This document shows positions 33,501 through 40,722 of a DNA stretch of 44,096 bases, piece by piece. Source of the DNA: Anaerofilum sp. An201 (GTDB taxonomy: Bacteria; Bacillota; Clostridia; Oscillospirales; Ruminococcaceae). The notes beneath the pieces were generated by a model. It saw only the letters and a list, made by a program, of their open reading frames with translations, searched no databases and was not told where the DNA came from. Location of the stretch: NCBI RefSeq assembly GCF_002160015.1, contig NZ_NFJT01000024.1, positions 1 to 44,096 on the forward strand, in the 5' to 3' direction. The translations under genes and the position numbers were made by a program. Each line of letters begins with the position of its first letter. Position 1 is the stretch's first letter.

Positions 33501-35270
33501 GACGGCAAGAACTACTTTGCCGCCGAGGGACAGCTGCTGGAGGACGGCAGGATCAGACTGCACGCACAGGAGGTATCCTTCCCGCTCTATGTTCGCTATG
33601 CCTGCAAGCCCTATCCCACCCCGATGGCCAGCCTGTACAACGATGCCGGAATGCCGGCCTATCCGTTCCAGGCGGACATCTCCAGCGACGCGTCCTATGT
33701 CAAGCTCTCGGTGAGCAGCCTGACGATGAACATAGGCATCTCCAAGCAGATCCATGCGCAGGTGCTGCCGGCCGACGGGCCGCAGCAGGTGACCTGGAGC
33801 AGCAGCGATCCGGCAGTTGCGTCGGTGGACGGGAACGGCGTGGTCACTGCGATCGCCCCGGGCACTGCACAGATTCGCGCAACGGGAGAGAGCGGCGCTT
33901 ATTCCGAGGCCGCCGTGCAGGTGCAGTATTGGTCGGGATATCAAAAGACGCTCACGCCCACAATGGATACCTATGCCTACGACCTGACCCAGACCACCAA
34001 CTACGGCCAGGATGCCGCCCTGGTCATCAAGCCGCAGTACACCAACGGTTCCGGCGAGCGCCGGACCTATCTGCAGTTTGATTTTTCCGATTATGGCGGG
34101 CAGAAACTGGAACAGGCCCTGCTGCGTGTTTGCCTCAAAGAGGCGGACACCCCCTTCCCCAATCCGGACAAGGTGCCGGACGGTCCCACCAATCGAACCA
34201 TCGAGGTCTATCGCGTGATCAATGAGTGGGACGAGAACACGCTGGACTGGACCAACAAACCCACCCGCGGTGAACATGTCGCCACGTTTGAAGTGGGCCC
34301 GGACCTGGATGTCTGGACCGAGATCGATCTCACCGACTATATCAACCAGCATCTGGACGAGTGCGGTGGTGTGATCAGCTTTGAACTGAGCAATATCACC
34401 AACGGAAAAGACGACAAGAGCCGCATCAGCTTCTATTCCAGCGAATCGGGAGAAAACGGACCGCAGCTGATCCTGGTGGGCGAAGCTCCCTACCAGTCGG
34501 TGACGGAAACCGTGGCGGTGGAAACCGAGCAGAACCAGCTGCCGCAGCTGCCGCAGACGGTTGAAGCCGTGGCTGCCAATGGCGTGAAAGTGCCGGCTCC
34601 GGTCGTGTGGGAAGAGATCCCGCCGGAAAAACTGGAGCAGCCGGGAACCTTTGAAGTCAGGGGAACGGTGGACGGCTGGGACAATCCGATCATTGCCACC
34701 ATAACGGTGATTGGCGTGCAGCCCACGGCAACGCCGGAGCCCACCGCGACCCCGGAGCCGACCGCAACGCCGGAACCCACAGCGACGCCGGAGCCTACCG
34801 CGACCCCGGAGCCCACTGCAACTCCGGAGCCCACGGCGACCCCGGAACCCACGGCGACCCCGGAGCCCACGGCGACCCCGGAACCCACGGCGACGCCGGA
34901 ACCCACGGCGACCCCGGAGCCCACGGCAACGCCGGAGCCCACCGCGACGCCGGAACCCACCGCGACCCCGGAACCCACCGCGACCCCGGAACCCACCGCG
35001 ACCCCGACGCCCACAGCAACCCCGGAGCCGACCGCAACCCCGGAGCCGACCGCAACGCCGGAACCCACCGCAACCCCGGAGCCCACGGAAAAGCCGGTTC
35101 CCTCTGCAAATCCGACACAGGCACCCACCCAGGTACCGGAACAGCCGGACACGGATAACAGCCTGCCGGCTACCGGCGATTTGGCTGCACCGTATGCATT
35201 GGCCGTGTTGCTGGTCCTGTCGGCTGCAGCAGGCGTAAAGATTGTTTCCATGCGCAAACGTCAGAAATAA
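27585..35270 (+). CDS. Giant LPATG wall-anchored multidomain glycan-degrading protein
   Basis: A 2561-residue surface protein; ATG 27585 follows AGGAGG (ATG 27543 is an alternative). Approximate modules: signal peptide 1-34 (AYA|S, but also a lipobox-like LAGC at 19-22); N-terminal beta domain 50-185; GH28-like right-handed beta-helix 200-520 with candidate catalytic D328 (NNDGMDI) and D349/D350 (TIDDAIT); three CBM6/35-like or galactose-binding modules 540-938; DNRLRE 940-1110; Big_2 1115-1193; DNRLRE 1198-1375; galactose-binding-like 1377-1558; sialate-O-acetylesterase/SGNH-like 1569-2035 with GQSNM (Ser1665), WYQGENN (about 1819) and IHPADK (His1904); Big_2 2039-2115; DNRLRE 2121-2299; Big_4-like 2304-2377; about 20 TPEPTA hexapeptides 2380-2506; sorting signal LPATG 2527-2531, hydrophobic helix and RKRQK tail. 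It should cut and deacetylate an acetylated acidic glycan (pectin- or mucin-like) at the cell surface. Confidence 0.88.
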   Translation: MQQSRSVRGIAAMLAAAMLAGCLTTGLFTVPAYASPPSDPAAAHTQPSVSGNAILYSKPDGYRLPTGVSVDRDTKYHVTVNGEELGLYPAQVGLQADVDKKAKAAFGTFDQTGPVTVQVTADFDFDTVTVRPLSLGIEPKVDGRTVTFTVDNPSNISVEFDDNLQENLHLFSSYPVQPDFSGMAVHEIQPGNHTAAELTEDFVDGKTNVLWFKPGVHILSAKDTLYLPSNTTVYVEGGSVVYGRLHAENADNIKILGRGVVSGAFLDRRADFGDGPESYLMRFLKCTNVEVNGIVLQDSPHWTFVNIECENVNVRDLRIVGQRRSNNDGMDIVNCRNFTVDHSFVRTIDDAITVKGKYIGGERNLVSDITVQNSVLWNEDSGNAQEIGFETLTERMQNITFRNNDVIHNHSGGTMTMHNGDSATISNVVNDDIRVETKTGGSLVEVFIRDTYYSTGLERGEIDGVTYNRIRYLPQDDRQSTINGYSEDVMVRNMTFSDVVVNGKQITGAYESGKAQFSYDSFCEAPVFTAQPTKFEPAAGILTEGETLTAALSEGTQSVAEFEMANAGQYLDMDLSQTGQTAAVQLDVPASAHYIPVINFKKGPDGGVFQILVDGVDHGYWLDTYCEDEIMQAYTLTSLYLTAGKHTITFRAAGSHAGSQGMHLGLDYINLTAPVDITAQAEDYAAMLEDGQASMGRYGTLAVADGQAQLTVPVSTSRTSNLKIRLRTGPELGKMTLLLDGQPQGEAVDLYSETASFAEFSFGTATLEAGEHVFTFQLEGSASLLDVDYVKFGAFPDAILWRARRLYNNTYYASSGAAADVTGDTYDTDSIVTTHFAKQDDWARYTVTVPADGFYTVIGVMQAGPDKGAVSLTAQGVDYGTAEVDAYAAEPSVQEYTFGAVYLTYGENDLQFNCTGKNAASTGYDFSINAIKLLPGINTGAVEDSYVFVDTPTANYGAEDRLTVKDGVDYTDGGRRNAFIKFDLSDFGQQPPQTAELRFTAKSFDEGFQSEYRTLEVYAVSSDWNEFELTWNNQPAVDEADHIATVQVSEEPDAEYAVDVAGYLASHWDELDGQVSFVIKNITDRYDQKGKLDLYSRESGKGPQLWTASKSVVLQSFAVDQSEVTMWPGVSRQLSWGYTPSTASVSLQFESSDPAVATVDERGRITGQAPGDATVTVSANDGAFTQQVAVHVVEKTVYESAANPVQDAYVWQDTVNQNYGQSDELLVKPPYVVTNGGARNSFLEFDFSDYGGTRVERATLRICLKGTDEPFASQYRTINVSPVKEAWDENAITWNTQPSLGVPFTTFLVGRTADEWYEVDLTDYINDNFDSLGGRLSIALSNSTDGADQKSRITFYSGNAAEDKRPQLVLVGEGGEVLPRLQVEQDAAVPDIWADGGVQTDDSLQMALQAGLAKIETDGFTGAPSAAADAALEYDAGEELRAATAGESSLTIRFDEAMKGSRSIRDMDVILRTEADSAKQYQLAFYYSTTDSPDDFKLFYEAAGKDSLSFGVEPYIRLSGFDDQVTDVAAVRLVSQAVEGDAPILQEIDLNFTQDDAAVQQARETVRQTLRLPTLFADGMILQRDQTIRVWGWGGKDQVTVKLAAGDGTVVREAQAAVKDGRWLAELPALEGGNTPYRLTVESETGTKTYSDVLVGDVYIAAGQSNMAMFVKDTSTRDQDVQEADFDNLRFFTQDFSAACEEKDDIPTGRWEKAVGETIDDFYAVAYHFAKQVHDKTNGEMPVGILSAATPGTWIECWMDQPTLQQLILNNPGKVYLNDFESKRKDDLTRPEDYERRAVAPYNSMFAPLTNANVAGVLWYQGENNSGMVDSYRTALPALIDLWREKLRDDDQSLPFFVVQLPGYSAGPSGWSDFRLLQDELTQQIPNTYLAVTIDCAEDPNNIHPADKTVVGQRLAAIALNVIYGQDVVYKGPRFESAEIQGADLLLTFQTNAQRLVTSAADGAVNGFELSEDGKNYFAAEGQLLEDGRIRLHAQEVSFPLYVRYACKPYPTPMASLYNDAGMPAYPFQADISSDASYVKLSVSSLTMNIGISKQIHAQVLPADGPQQVTWSSSDPAVASVDGNGVVTAIAPGTAQIRATGESGAYSEAAVQVQYWSGYQKTLTPTMDTYAYDLTQTTNYGQDAALVIKPQYTNGSGERRTYLQFDFSDYGGQKLEQALLRVCLKEADTPFPNPDKVPDGPTNRTIEVYRVINEWDENTLDWTNKPTRGEHVATFEVGPDLDVWTEIDLTDYINQHLDECGGVISFELSNITNGKDDKSRISFYSSESGENGPQLILVGEAPYQSVTETVAVETEQNQLPQLPQTVEAVAANGVKVPAPVVWEEIPPEKLEQPGTFEVRGTVDGWDNPIIATITVIGVQPTATPEPTATPEPTATPEPTATPEPTATPEPTATPEPTATPEPTATPEPTATPEPTATPEPTATPEPTATPEPTATPEPTATPEPTATPEPTATPTPTATPEPTATPEPTATPEPTATPEPTEKPVPSANPTQAPTQVPEQPDTDNSLPATGDLAAPYALAVLLVLSAAAGVKIVSMRKRQK
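34722..35092 (+). repeat. TPEPTA-coding 18-bp tandem repeat
   Basis: About 20 copies of an 18-base unit encoding Thr-Pro-Glu-Pro-Thr-Ala, one unit with Glu replaced by Thr. Third-position variation between copies (ACG/ACC/ACA, CCC/CCG) shows that the units are not freshly duplicated. It forms the wall-spanning stalk before the sorting signal. Copy number is likely to vary between strains. Confidence 0.95.
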
Positions 35271-35349
35271 ACGGGTACAGTTCTGTCAAAATCGCTGTTC
35301 GGAATCTTTATAGGCGGATAGGCGGTTTTTAAAAACGTCCGGACACCCG

Positions 35350-35385
35350 GAAGGGCTTGCCATCTTTGCTGGTGGCAAGCCCTTC
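35350..35385 (+). terminator. Hairpin after the giant wall protein gene
   Basis: A 13-bp perfect stem (35350-35362 with 35373-35385) about 80 bases after the stop codon; the tail TTGTATC is only weakly T-rich. Confidence 0.6.
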
Positions 35386-35440
35386 TTGTATCAAAATTTT
35401 CTATAAATTCTCGCGGTTTTCTTTCACGAAGATTTTCTAT

Positions 35441-35461
35441 CAAGTCCAGCCCACGAAACCA
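35441..35461 (+). repeat. Imperfect copy of the initiator tRNA 3' end, candidate attR
   Basis: CAAGTCCAGCCC-A-CG-A-AACCA matches the last 21 bases of the tRNA at 23640-23660 at 19 of 21 positions. The sequence upstream does not resemble the rest of a tRNA, so only the 3' part was copied, as expected for an attachment site. Confidence 0.5.
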
Positions 35462-35463
35462 CC

Positions 35464-35550
35464 AGCCCCCAGAACCTTTTGGTTCTGGGGGCTCAGCCTG
35501 TAGAAAAACCTGCTCTGGCCTGATTGCCAAAGCAGGTTTTTCTACAGGCT
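35464..35550. repeat. Two consecutive perfect inverted repeats
   Basis: The first has 13-bp arms at 35464-35476 and 35481-35493 with a TTTT loop. The second has 20-bp arms, AGCCTGTAGAAAAACCTGCT at 35495-35514 and its exact complement at 35531-35550, with a 16-base loop. They follow directly after the tRNA 3'-end copy. Confidence 0.85.
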
Positions 35551-35551
35551 G

Positions 35552-35593
35552 CGACGGCGGACAGAACACGTTCTGTCCGCCGTCGATTTTTTT
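35552..35593 (+). terminator. Strong rho-independent terminator
   Basis: A 15-bp perfect stem (35552-35566 with 35571-35585), 4-base loop and seven T (35587-35593). It would block plus-strand transcription from the giant gene entering the opposing phosphatase/kinase operon. Confidence 0.9.
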
Positions 35594-35660
35594 GAAAAGG
35601 TGGCGGCTTATACGGAATGGAAAGCCTTCCCCCGGCAGGGGAAAGCGGGGCAAAAGAGGG

Positions 35661-36965
35661 TCAAACCCCGAATCTTTTCTTTTTTTGATGAAGGCGGCGC
35701 TTTCGGACCTGTGCCCGGAATCCACGAAAACGGTGCACGAACGGCGGGCGTTCCGGGAAGAGGATGGGCGCTTCGTCCGGAGCCGGGGCGGGTTCCTCGC
35801 CCGGTTTCTCAGTGGGGGCCGTGGCGGGCTCCTCGCCCTGTTCCCCGGCGGGAGCCGGAGCAGGCTCCTCGCCCGGTTCCCCGGCAGGGGACGGGGCGGG
35901 TTCCTCGCCCTTTTCCTCGTTCGGCTCCTCGTCCGGGGCGGGCGCTGTTTTGGCGGCGCCGTAGAGGACCTCCATCAGCCGGCGCTCGCGCTCCCGGCGC
36001 AGCTCTTCCCAGCGGTCCAGGTCGAAGGCGGGCTGCGGGGCGTCGGCCAGGGCGCTGCGGTTCACCACCGCAATCAGGGACAGGTCGTCCTGGCGCTGCG
36101 AACGGTATTCCTCGCACAGCAGCAGCTCCTGCTGCTGCGAGAGCGCCCGGTCTGCACAGTCTCCGGCGTCCTCCTGCCCGTCGGGCAGAAGGCTGTACAG
36201 CGCGTGTTTCATGAAGGGATAGTAGATGTACATGTCGGACAGGCGGCGGTCGCCCACAAAGCCGTCCAGCACGCCGTCGGTGGCCATCACGAACCCGGCA
36301 ATGGGGCGGTTGCTCATGCCCACCATCCAGCCCTGCTCGCCCACCTGGAGCGGGAACACGCTGCCGGCCTCGTCGCCCTTGATGCGGTTGGTGATCATCT
36401 CCACGCCGCCCTGTGCATCGCTGAACTGCGCCACGATGCCGCCGTCCCCCGCATGGGCGAAGTAGACGGTGCGGCCGTCGTACACGCAGAGGGTGAGCGT
36501 GCACTGCATCTGCATCGGGTCGATGCCGTCGGCCCGGGCTTTGGCCTCGATCCCCGCAAGGGCGGCGTGCATCGCCCCGCGCAGCAGCGCCGCGACGGTG
36601 GGGGGAGCGGAGAAGAAAGCGGCGTCCTCCTGCGCGGCCTGGCGCAGAGCGGCTTCGGCGCTGTCCAGCGCACCGTTCACGGCCAGATAGGCCCCCCAAT
36701 GCGAGAAGGAACAGCTGCCAACGCCGTCTGAAATGCAGGCGAGCAGAAGGCCCGGCTCCTCCAGAAGGCGCAGGTCGCTGTAGTCCTGGCAGGGCACGGG
36801 GGGCGTTTTGGCCAGGTGCGAGGCCCCCTGCTGGGAGAGGGCGATGGCGGAGAAAACGCCGTCCACCACCCGTTTGCCGGTCTGGGTGGGCGGCAGGGGG
36901 AAATCCTCGGCGGGCGGCAGAGGGGAAACGGCGGTTTCGGGCGCGGCCGGTTTGTTCCTATCCAT
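35661..36965 (-). CDS. PP2C-type protein phosphatase, paralogue A
   Basis: A 434-residue serine/threonine phosphatase with AAGGAGA before ATG 36965. The metal-binding acidic residues of the PP2C fold are all visible: VPCQDYS (D61), ISDGVGSCSFSHWG (D80-G81), AHAGDGG (D174), ATDGVLDG (D230) and QRQDDLSLIAV (D293-D294). The catalytic domain ends near residue 305. A helical segment is followed by a low-complexity tail (about 345-410) of repeated GEEPAPAP-like units and a basic C-terminus. No membrane helix, so cytoplasmic. It is the last gene of the seven-gene signalling locus, 12 bases after its paralogue. It should dephosphorylate targets of the Ser/Thr kinase at 42536-43756. Confidence 0.9.
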   Translation of the reverse strand: MDRNKPAAPETAVSPLPPAEDFPLPPTQTGKRVVDGVFSAIALSQQGASHLAKTPPVPCQDYSDLRLLEEPGLLLACISDGVGSCSFSHWGAYLAVNGALDSAEAALRQAAQEDAAFFSAPPTVAALLRGAMHAALAGIEAKARADGIDPMQMQCTLTLCVYDGRTVYFAHAGDGGIVAQFSDAQGGVEMITNRIKGDEAGSVFPLQVGEQGWMVGMSNRPIAGFVMATDGVLDGFVGDRRLSDMYIYYPFMKHALYSLLPDGQEDAGDCADRALSQQQELLLCEEYRSQRQDDLSLIAVVNRSALADAPQPAFDLDRWEELRRERERRLMEVLYGAAKTAPAPDEEPNEEKGEEPAPSPAGEPGEEPAPAPAGEQGEEPATAPTEKPGEEPAPAPDEAPILFPERPPFVHRFRGFRAQVRKRRLHQKKKRFGV

Positions 36966-36977
36966 AAAGCGATCTCC

Positions 36978-38123
36978 TTACTGGCGGCGTGCGCGGCGCT
37001 TGGCCGTGGACGGGCGGCGTTCGTGGTGCGGGCTGCGGGGGGACGGAGGGGACTGCTGCTGTGCCCGCACGGCCTGCTGGTGGCGGGCGGTGATGGCCTC
37101 CAGCTGTGCGATGGGGTCGTCGTCGCAGCCGGACGGGGCTTCCCCGACAGGGGATTCAGTGGGGGCGTCCTGCACGGGCTGTCCATACAGCTTTTCGTGG
37201 ATGACCCGGCTGCGGCGCTCGATGCGCTCGTTCCATTGGCTCTCCTCAAACGGCTGCACGGCGGTGCGGCAGAGGGCCGCCGTGTCCCCCGCAACGGCGA
37301 CGGTGAGGTCGTCCGTGATGCCCTGCCGGCCCTCCTCGCCGGTCAGCGCGGCGGTCCAGCGCGCGAACAATGCCTCCACCTCCCCGGCGTCGGCGCGGCC
37401 GGAGGGCAGCAGCGCGGTGAAGAAGGGGGCGTATACCATGCAGTCGGTGTATGCGTCGCCCACAACGCGGTCCAGCAGGCCGTCGGTGAGCAGGGCAAAG
37501 GCGGAGATGTCCTGCGCACAGCCGAATTCCCACGCCTCGCTCCCGCTCTGCAGCGGCCGCACCGAGGACGCCTCGTCGCCCTTGTGGCGGGTGGTCAGCA
37601 GGCGCCAGGCGCCGTCGCGGGACAGCGCCACGATCCCGTCGTCGCCGATGTGCCCGTACCAAAGCGTGCCGTTGTGGTACACCGCCACGGTGAGGGTGGA
37701 GAAAAAGGAGTAGGCGAGCAGCTGATGATCCTGCGCATACCGCTCCACCGCCTGCTGCGACAGCGCAAAGGCCTCGGGCAGGACCTCGGCCGGGCAGCCG
37801 GTCTCGCCGGGGTGGGGGTGCTGCTGAAAAAAGACGGCCAGATAGGTCACCGCGACGTTCACCGCGATGCAGGAGCCGTAGTGCGACAGCCGGCAGCTGC
37901 CCACGCCGTCCGCCGCGGCGGCCACCGCGAACAGGCCGTCGGCGGTGTGCACAAGCTCGACGCGGCTGTGGTCCTGGCAGGGGACGTGCTGCTGGATGTG
38001 GCTTTCGCCCTGCGCCGAGAGATTGAAGGCGAACACCCCGTCGCAGAATACGGACCGGCACACGGGGCGGGTGTGCCAGTCGGTGTGGGGGTCGGGGGCG
38101 GCGGAAAACTGCACAGACGGCAT
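36978..38123 (-). CDS. PP2C-type protein phosphatase, paralogue B
   Basis: A 381-residue PP2C phosphatase. ATG 38123 has AAAGGAGGAG upstream; the longer open frame to 38660 lacks such a site. Key acidic residues: VPCQDHS (D51), AADGVGSCRLSHYG (D72-G73), GHIGDDG, LTDGLLDR and ITDDLTVAV. It shares with paralogue A the CQD, DGVGSC, SH-G and KGDEA-SV-PLQ blocks, so the two arose by duplication, but the N- and C-terminal extensions differ. The C-terminus is rich in Arg/Gln/Ser/Pro and basic. Two phosphatases in one kinase locus suggest distinct substrates or antagonistic timing (inference). Confidence 0.9.
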   Translation of the reverse strand: MPSVQFSAAPDPHTDWHTRPVCRSVFCDGVFAFNLSAQGESHIQQHVPCQDHSRVELVHTADGLFAVAAAADGVGSCRLSHYGSCIAVNVAVTYLAVFFQQHPHPGETGCPAEVLPEAFALSQQAVERYAQDHQLLAYSFFSTLTVAVYHNGTLWYGHIGDDGIVALSRDGAWRLLTTRHKGDEASSVRPLQSGSEAWEFGCAQDISAFALLTDGLLDRVVGDAYTDCMVYAPFFTALLPSGRADAGEVEALFARWTAALTGEEGRQGITDDLTVAVAGDTAALCRTAVQPFEESQWNERIERRSRVIHEKLYGQPVQDAPTESPVGEAPSGCDDDPIAQLEAITARHQQAVRAQQQSPPSPRSPHHERRPSTAKRRARRQ

Positions 38124-38164
38124 GGAAGGCTCCTCCTTTGCGGGATGGGTGGGAAACGGCGGGG

Positions 38165-40672
38165 TCAGGCGGGCGGTTCGAGGTGCTGGAACTGGAGGCG
38201 CACCTGCGGCGAGAGCAGCGGCAGCAGCCGGTCGGGGGGCGGCAGGCGGTATTTGTCGATCCAGGAAAAATCCTCCGTGCCGAGCGATTGGATGCGGCCG
38301 TGCAGGTGGAGGTAGAGCTGCATCAGCATATGCTGGCAGACGGCGCTCTCGGGGAACGGCTCCAGCACGCGGCACAGAGGGGCTCCCATGCAGCAGCCCT
38401 GCAGCAGTTCGCAGCAGGCGCGCGCACAGGCGGCCAGCGAGTCGGCCTGCCGGAAGATGGCGGTGTAGGCCACCAGAAGCTGCACCAGCGCCAGGCAGAC
38501 GCCGGGGCGGTAGGCGGCCGCCGGCTGCGGATCGGTGGAGAGCGCCAGCATCAGCTGGATCACGATCAGAAAATCGCGCGGCTGCAGGCGGTTCAGCCGG
38601 AGGAGCAGCGGCTCGGAGGGGGAGAAGGCGTTCTCGGCAAAATAGCTTTCCAGATACCACTGCGCCGCCAGCACCAGCTGGGACGAGACGCTCTCGAACT
38701 CATAGCAGTTGATGCCGGCGCGGGAGGGGCAGATCAGCAGCGAATGGCGGCACAGCGCCTCCCACACGGCCAGACAGTCGTTCAGCTGCAGCCCGGTGCG
38801 GCGGCAGAACAGCTGGTTGAAGATCTTTTCGGTGAACACGCGGGTGCTGTTGGGATACAGCGCCCGGTCGCCCTCGAAGGCGGCGGCGCAATAGGGCAGA
38901 TCCTGTTCCAGCGTCTGCACGGCCAGCTGCTGGGCCACCGTCCGGAAGGTGGCGGGCGACACGTTGAGCGCGAAGGCCTCGGACATCACCCGGTCGATGC
39001 GGTCGTTCAGCAGGCGGAACAGGGGGCAGGCGGGGTTGGCCAGGAAGGCCAGCCAGTCCTCCGGCATCGACAGCACCTGCGGGAGGAAGGAGTCCTCGGC
39101 CAGGCGCTTTGCCAGCGCGCCGCGGTCGGCCGCGGAAAAATCGCGCGCGAGGACGGCGAGCGCGGTGTCGGCGTCTATGCGGGGCAGCAGCTCGGTGTAT
39201 TGCAGGCGAAGGCTGCGGAAATACATCCGCACCGAGTTGCGGGCAAGGTGATGGGAGGCCAGCAGGATGTGCAGGTGCGGCCACTGCTGCTTGAGCGCGT
39301 CCAGCGCGCAGGCCAGCTCCTGCGGGCTGACGGTGTATTCGCTGCAGTCCACACACAGCAGGAGCCGCCGCTGCCGGTGCAGATGCCGGCAGTGGGGGTA
39401 GAGCGCTTCGGCCACAGAGGGGTCGGCCTGTTCCAGCGCCTGGCGGATCGGATCGCTGTGCGGCGCGTGCAGATGCACCCGGCCGCAGTCGAGGTACAGC
39501 GGGAACCAAACTCCCGGCTGCAGGCCGAAATGCCGGGCAAAGGCGTCCAGCGTGTCGTGCCGGCAGGCGGGGTCGTCCAGGCAGCACAGGGTGACGGCCT
39601 TGAGGAAGCTGGTCAGGCCGCAGCGGTTCTTCCCGTACAGGCCCAGCATCAGGCAGCCGTCCTGGTCGGTGAAGAAGAGGGGGTGGTCTGCGCCCGGGTC
39701 CACCACCTCCACGTCGGGCAGCACATAATAGCGGCACAGCGGCAATTCCTGCCCGTTGCAGTCCACAAGGGTGCCGCAGCGGACGGCCAGGGCGCGGCTG
39801 TACTGCGCGCAGGCCCGCTGCAGGTGCTGCGCCGCGCGCATATGCGCGAACAGGCGGCTGCCGTCCCCGTCTGTGAAGAGGCCGTCGAGGATGGCGGCGA
39901 CCTGTTTGACCTGGCGGCAGGTGCCCGGCAGGGTGATGCTCTGCTGCATGCGCACCTGCATCACCAGCAGAAAGAGCAGCGCGGCGTCCTCGAACGCGGC
40001 GGCGGGAAGGCCGCCTTCCGGGGTGGTGAAGGGGGCGAAGTCCAGATAATCCGCCGTCTGCGGCACGAACAGCCAGCCGTGCCGGGTGCGCAGAGGGTGG
40101 TCGTCCGGCAGGTAGCGGTCCAGCAGGGCGCTCAGCTCCCGCAGGCACAGCGTGCACAGCTGGTGCATCGAGCCGGGCGAGGCCAGCAGGGCGCACTGTG
40201 CGGGCGGGCGCAGCGCGGTCTGCTGCAGGCACAGCACGAAGGACAGGCGGAACACGATCTGCGGCAGCGACGGGTTTTTGAAGGCGGAGCGCATGGCGTC
40301 CGTCACCCAGCGCTCGGCGGAGGGATTGCGCGCGCTGCCCGAAGCATAGGCGTCGATGTGGAAGGTGCAGTCGGGGTAGAGATCCCGCTCGCCGGCGGGG
40401 TCGATCAGGGCGCAGAACCGCCGGCAAAGCCGCCGGGCAGAGGCGTCGTCCCACTGGTCGGCGCCGTATGTGAACAGGTCCCGCACGGCGGCCGCGAGCA
40501 GGCGGAGCTGGTCCGGGCTGGTGACGACAAGGCCGCTCTCCGCGTGCTGCTGCAGGAGCCGGCGCATGTTCGGGGAGGTGCACAGGCAGGCCATGCACCG
40601 GCACCAGAACGAAAAGCTGTCCCGGCGGAACAGGGCGCTGTCGAAGCGGGCGGGCAGCGGAGCGTTTTTCAT
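38165..40672 (-). CDS. Large NACHT/STAND-like protein with degenerate Walker A
   Basis: An 835-residue protein with GGAAGG before ATG 40672. I do not recognise residues 1-330. From about 340 the order of motifs follows a STAND/NACHT NTPase: GLYGKNRCGLTSFLKA in the P-loop position (no GK[ST], so the Walker A is degenerate), FPLYLDCG, RRLLLCVDCSEY as Walker B-like strand (about 435-446), HLHILLASHH as sensor-like strand (about 464), a helical region, and EFESVSSQLVLAAQWYLESY (about 656-675), which resembles the end-of-module motif of NACHT proteins. The C-terminal 150 residues are helical. It is Cys- and Leu-rich with no membrane helix. Likely a scaffold or sensor for the adjacent kinase/phosphatases; ATP use is doubtful. 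The fold call is inference. Confidence 0.55.
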   Translation of the reverse strand: MKNAPLPARFDSALFRRDSFSFWCRCMACLCTSPNMRRLLQQHAESGLVVTSPDQLRLLAAAVRDLFTYGADQWDDASARRLCRRFCALIDPAGERDLYPDCTFHIDAYASGSARNPSAERWVTDAMRSAFKNPSLPQIVFRLSFVLCLQQTALRPPAQCALLASPGSMHQLCTLCLRELSALLDRYLPDDHPLRTRHGWLFVPQTADYLDFAPFTTPEGGLPAAAFEDAALLFLLVMQVRMQQSITLPGTCRQVKQVAAILDGLFTDGDGSRLFAHMRAAQHLQRACAQYSRALAVRCGTLVDCNGQELPLCRYYVLPDVEVVDPGADHPLFFTDQDGCLMLGLYGKNRCGLTSFLKAVTLCCLDDPACRHDTLDAFARHFGLQPGVWFPLYLDCGRVHLHAPHSDPIRQALEQADPSVAEALYPHCRHLHRQRRLLLCVDCSEYTVSPQELACALDALKQQWPHLHILLASHHLARNSVRMYFRSLRLQYTELLPRIDADTALAVLARDFSAADRGALAKRLAEDSFLPQVLSMPEDWLAFLANPACPLFRLLNDRIDRVMSEAFALNVSPATFRTVAQQLAVQTLEQDLPYCAAAFEGDRALYPNSTRVFTEKIFNQLFCRRTGLQLNDCLAVWEALCRHSLLICPSRAGINCYEFESVSSQLVLAAQWYLESYFAENAFSPSEPLLLRLNRLQPRDFLIVIQLMLALSTDPQPAAAYRPGVCLALVQLLVAYTAIFRQADSLAACARACCELLQGCCMGAPLCRVLEPFPESAVCQHMLMQLYLHLHGRIQSLGTEDFSWIDKYRLPPPDRLLPLLSPQVRLQFQHLEPPA

Positions 40673-40722
40673 GAAGATCCTTCCCTTCTGGGTGGAATGG
40701 GAACCGGCGCGGGCGGCAGCCG

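Larger units (their letters stand above)
35271..35660. other. Intergenic region rich in hairpins between convergent genes
   Basis: Lies between the giant gene and the end of the PP2C gene. It holds a possible weak terminator for the giant gene, a copy of the tRNA 3' end (35441-35461) and three consecutive perfect inverted repeats (35464-35585), all listed separately. A degraded GC-rich repeat-like piece is near 35622-35645. No gene is seen. Confidence 0.6.

Noticed and set aside
27753-34352. A 2199-codon open frame on the minus strand antisense to the giant wall protein gene
   Set aside because: It lies entirely inside a sense gene with clear domains, its translation is low-complexity Gly/His/Val/Arg-rich sequence with no motif, and no ribosome site supports it. 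It results from codon bias in GC-rich DNA.
34722-35092. CRISPR array
   Set aside because: The regular 18-base repeat is coding (TPEPTA) and has no spacers. No other spaced repeat array was seen.
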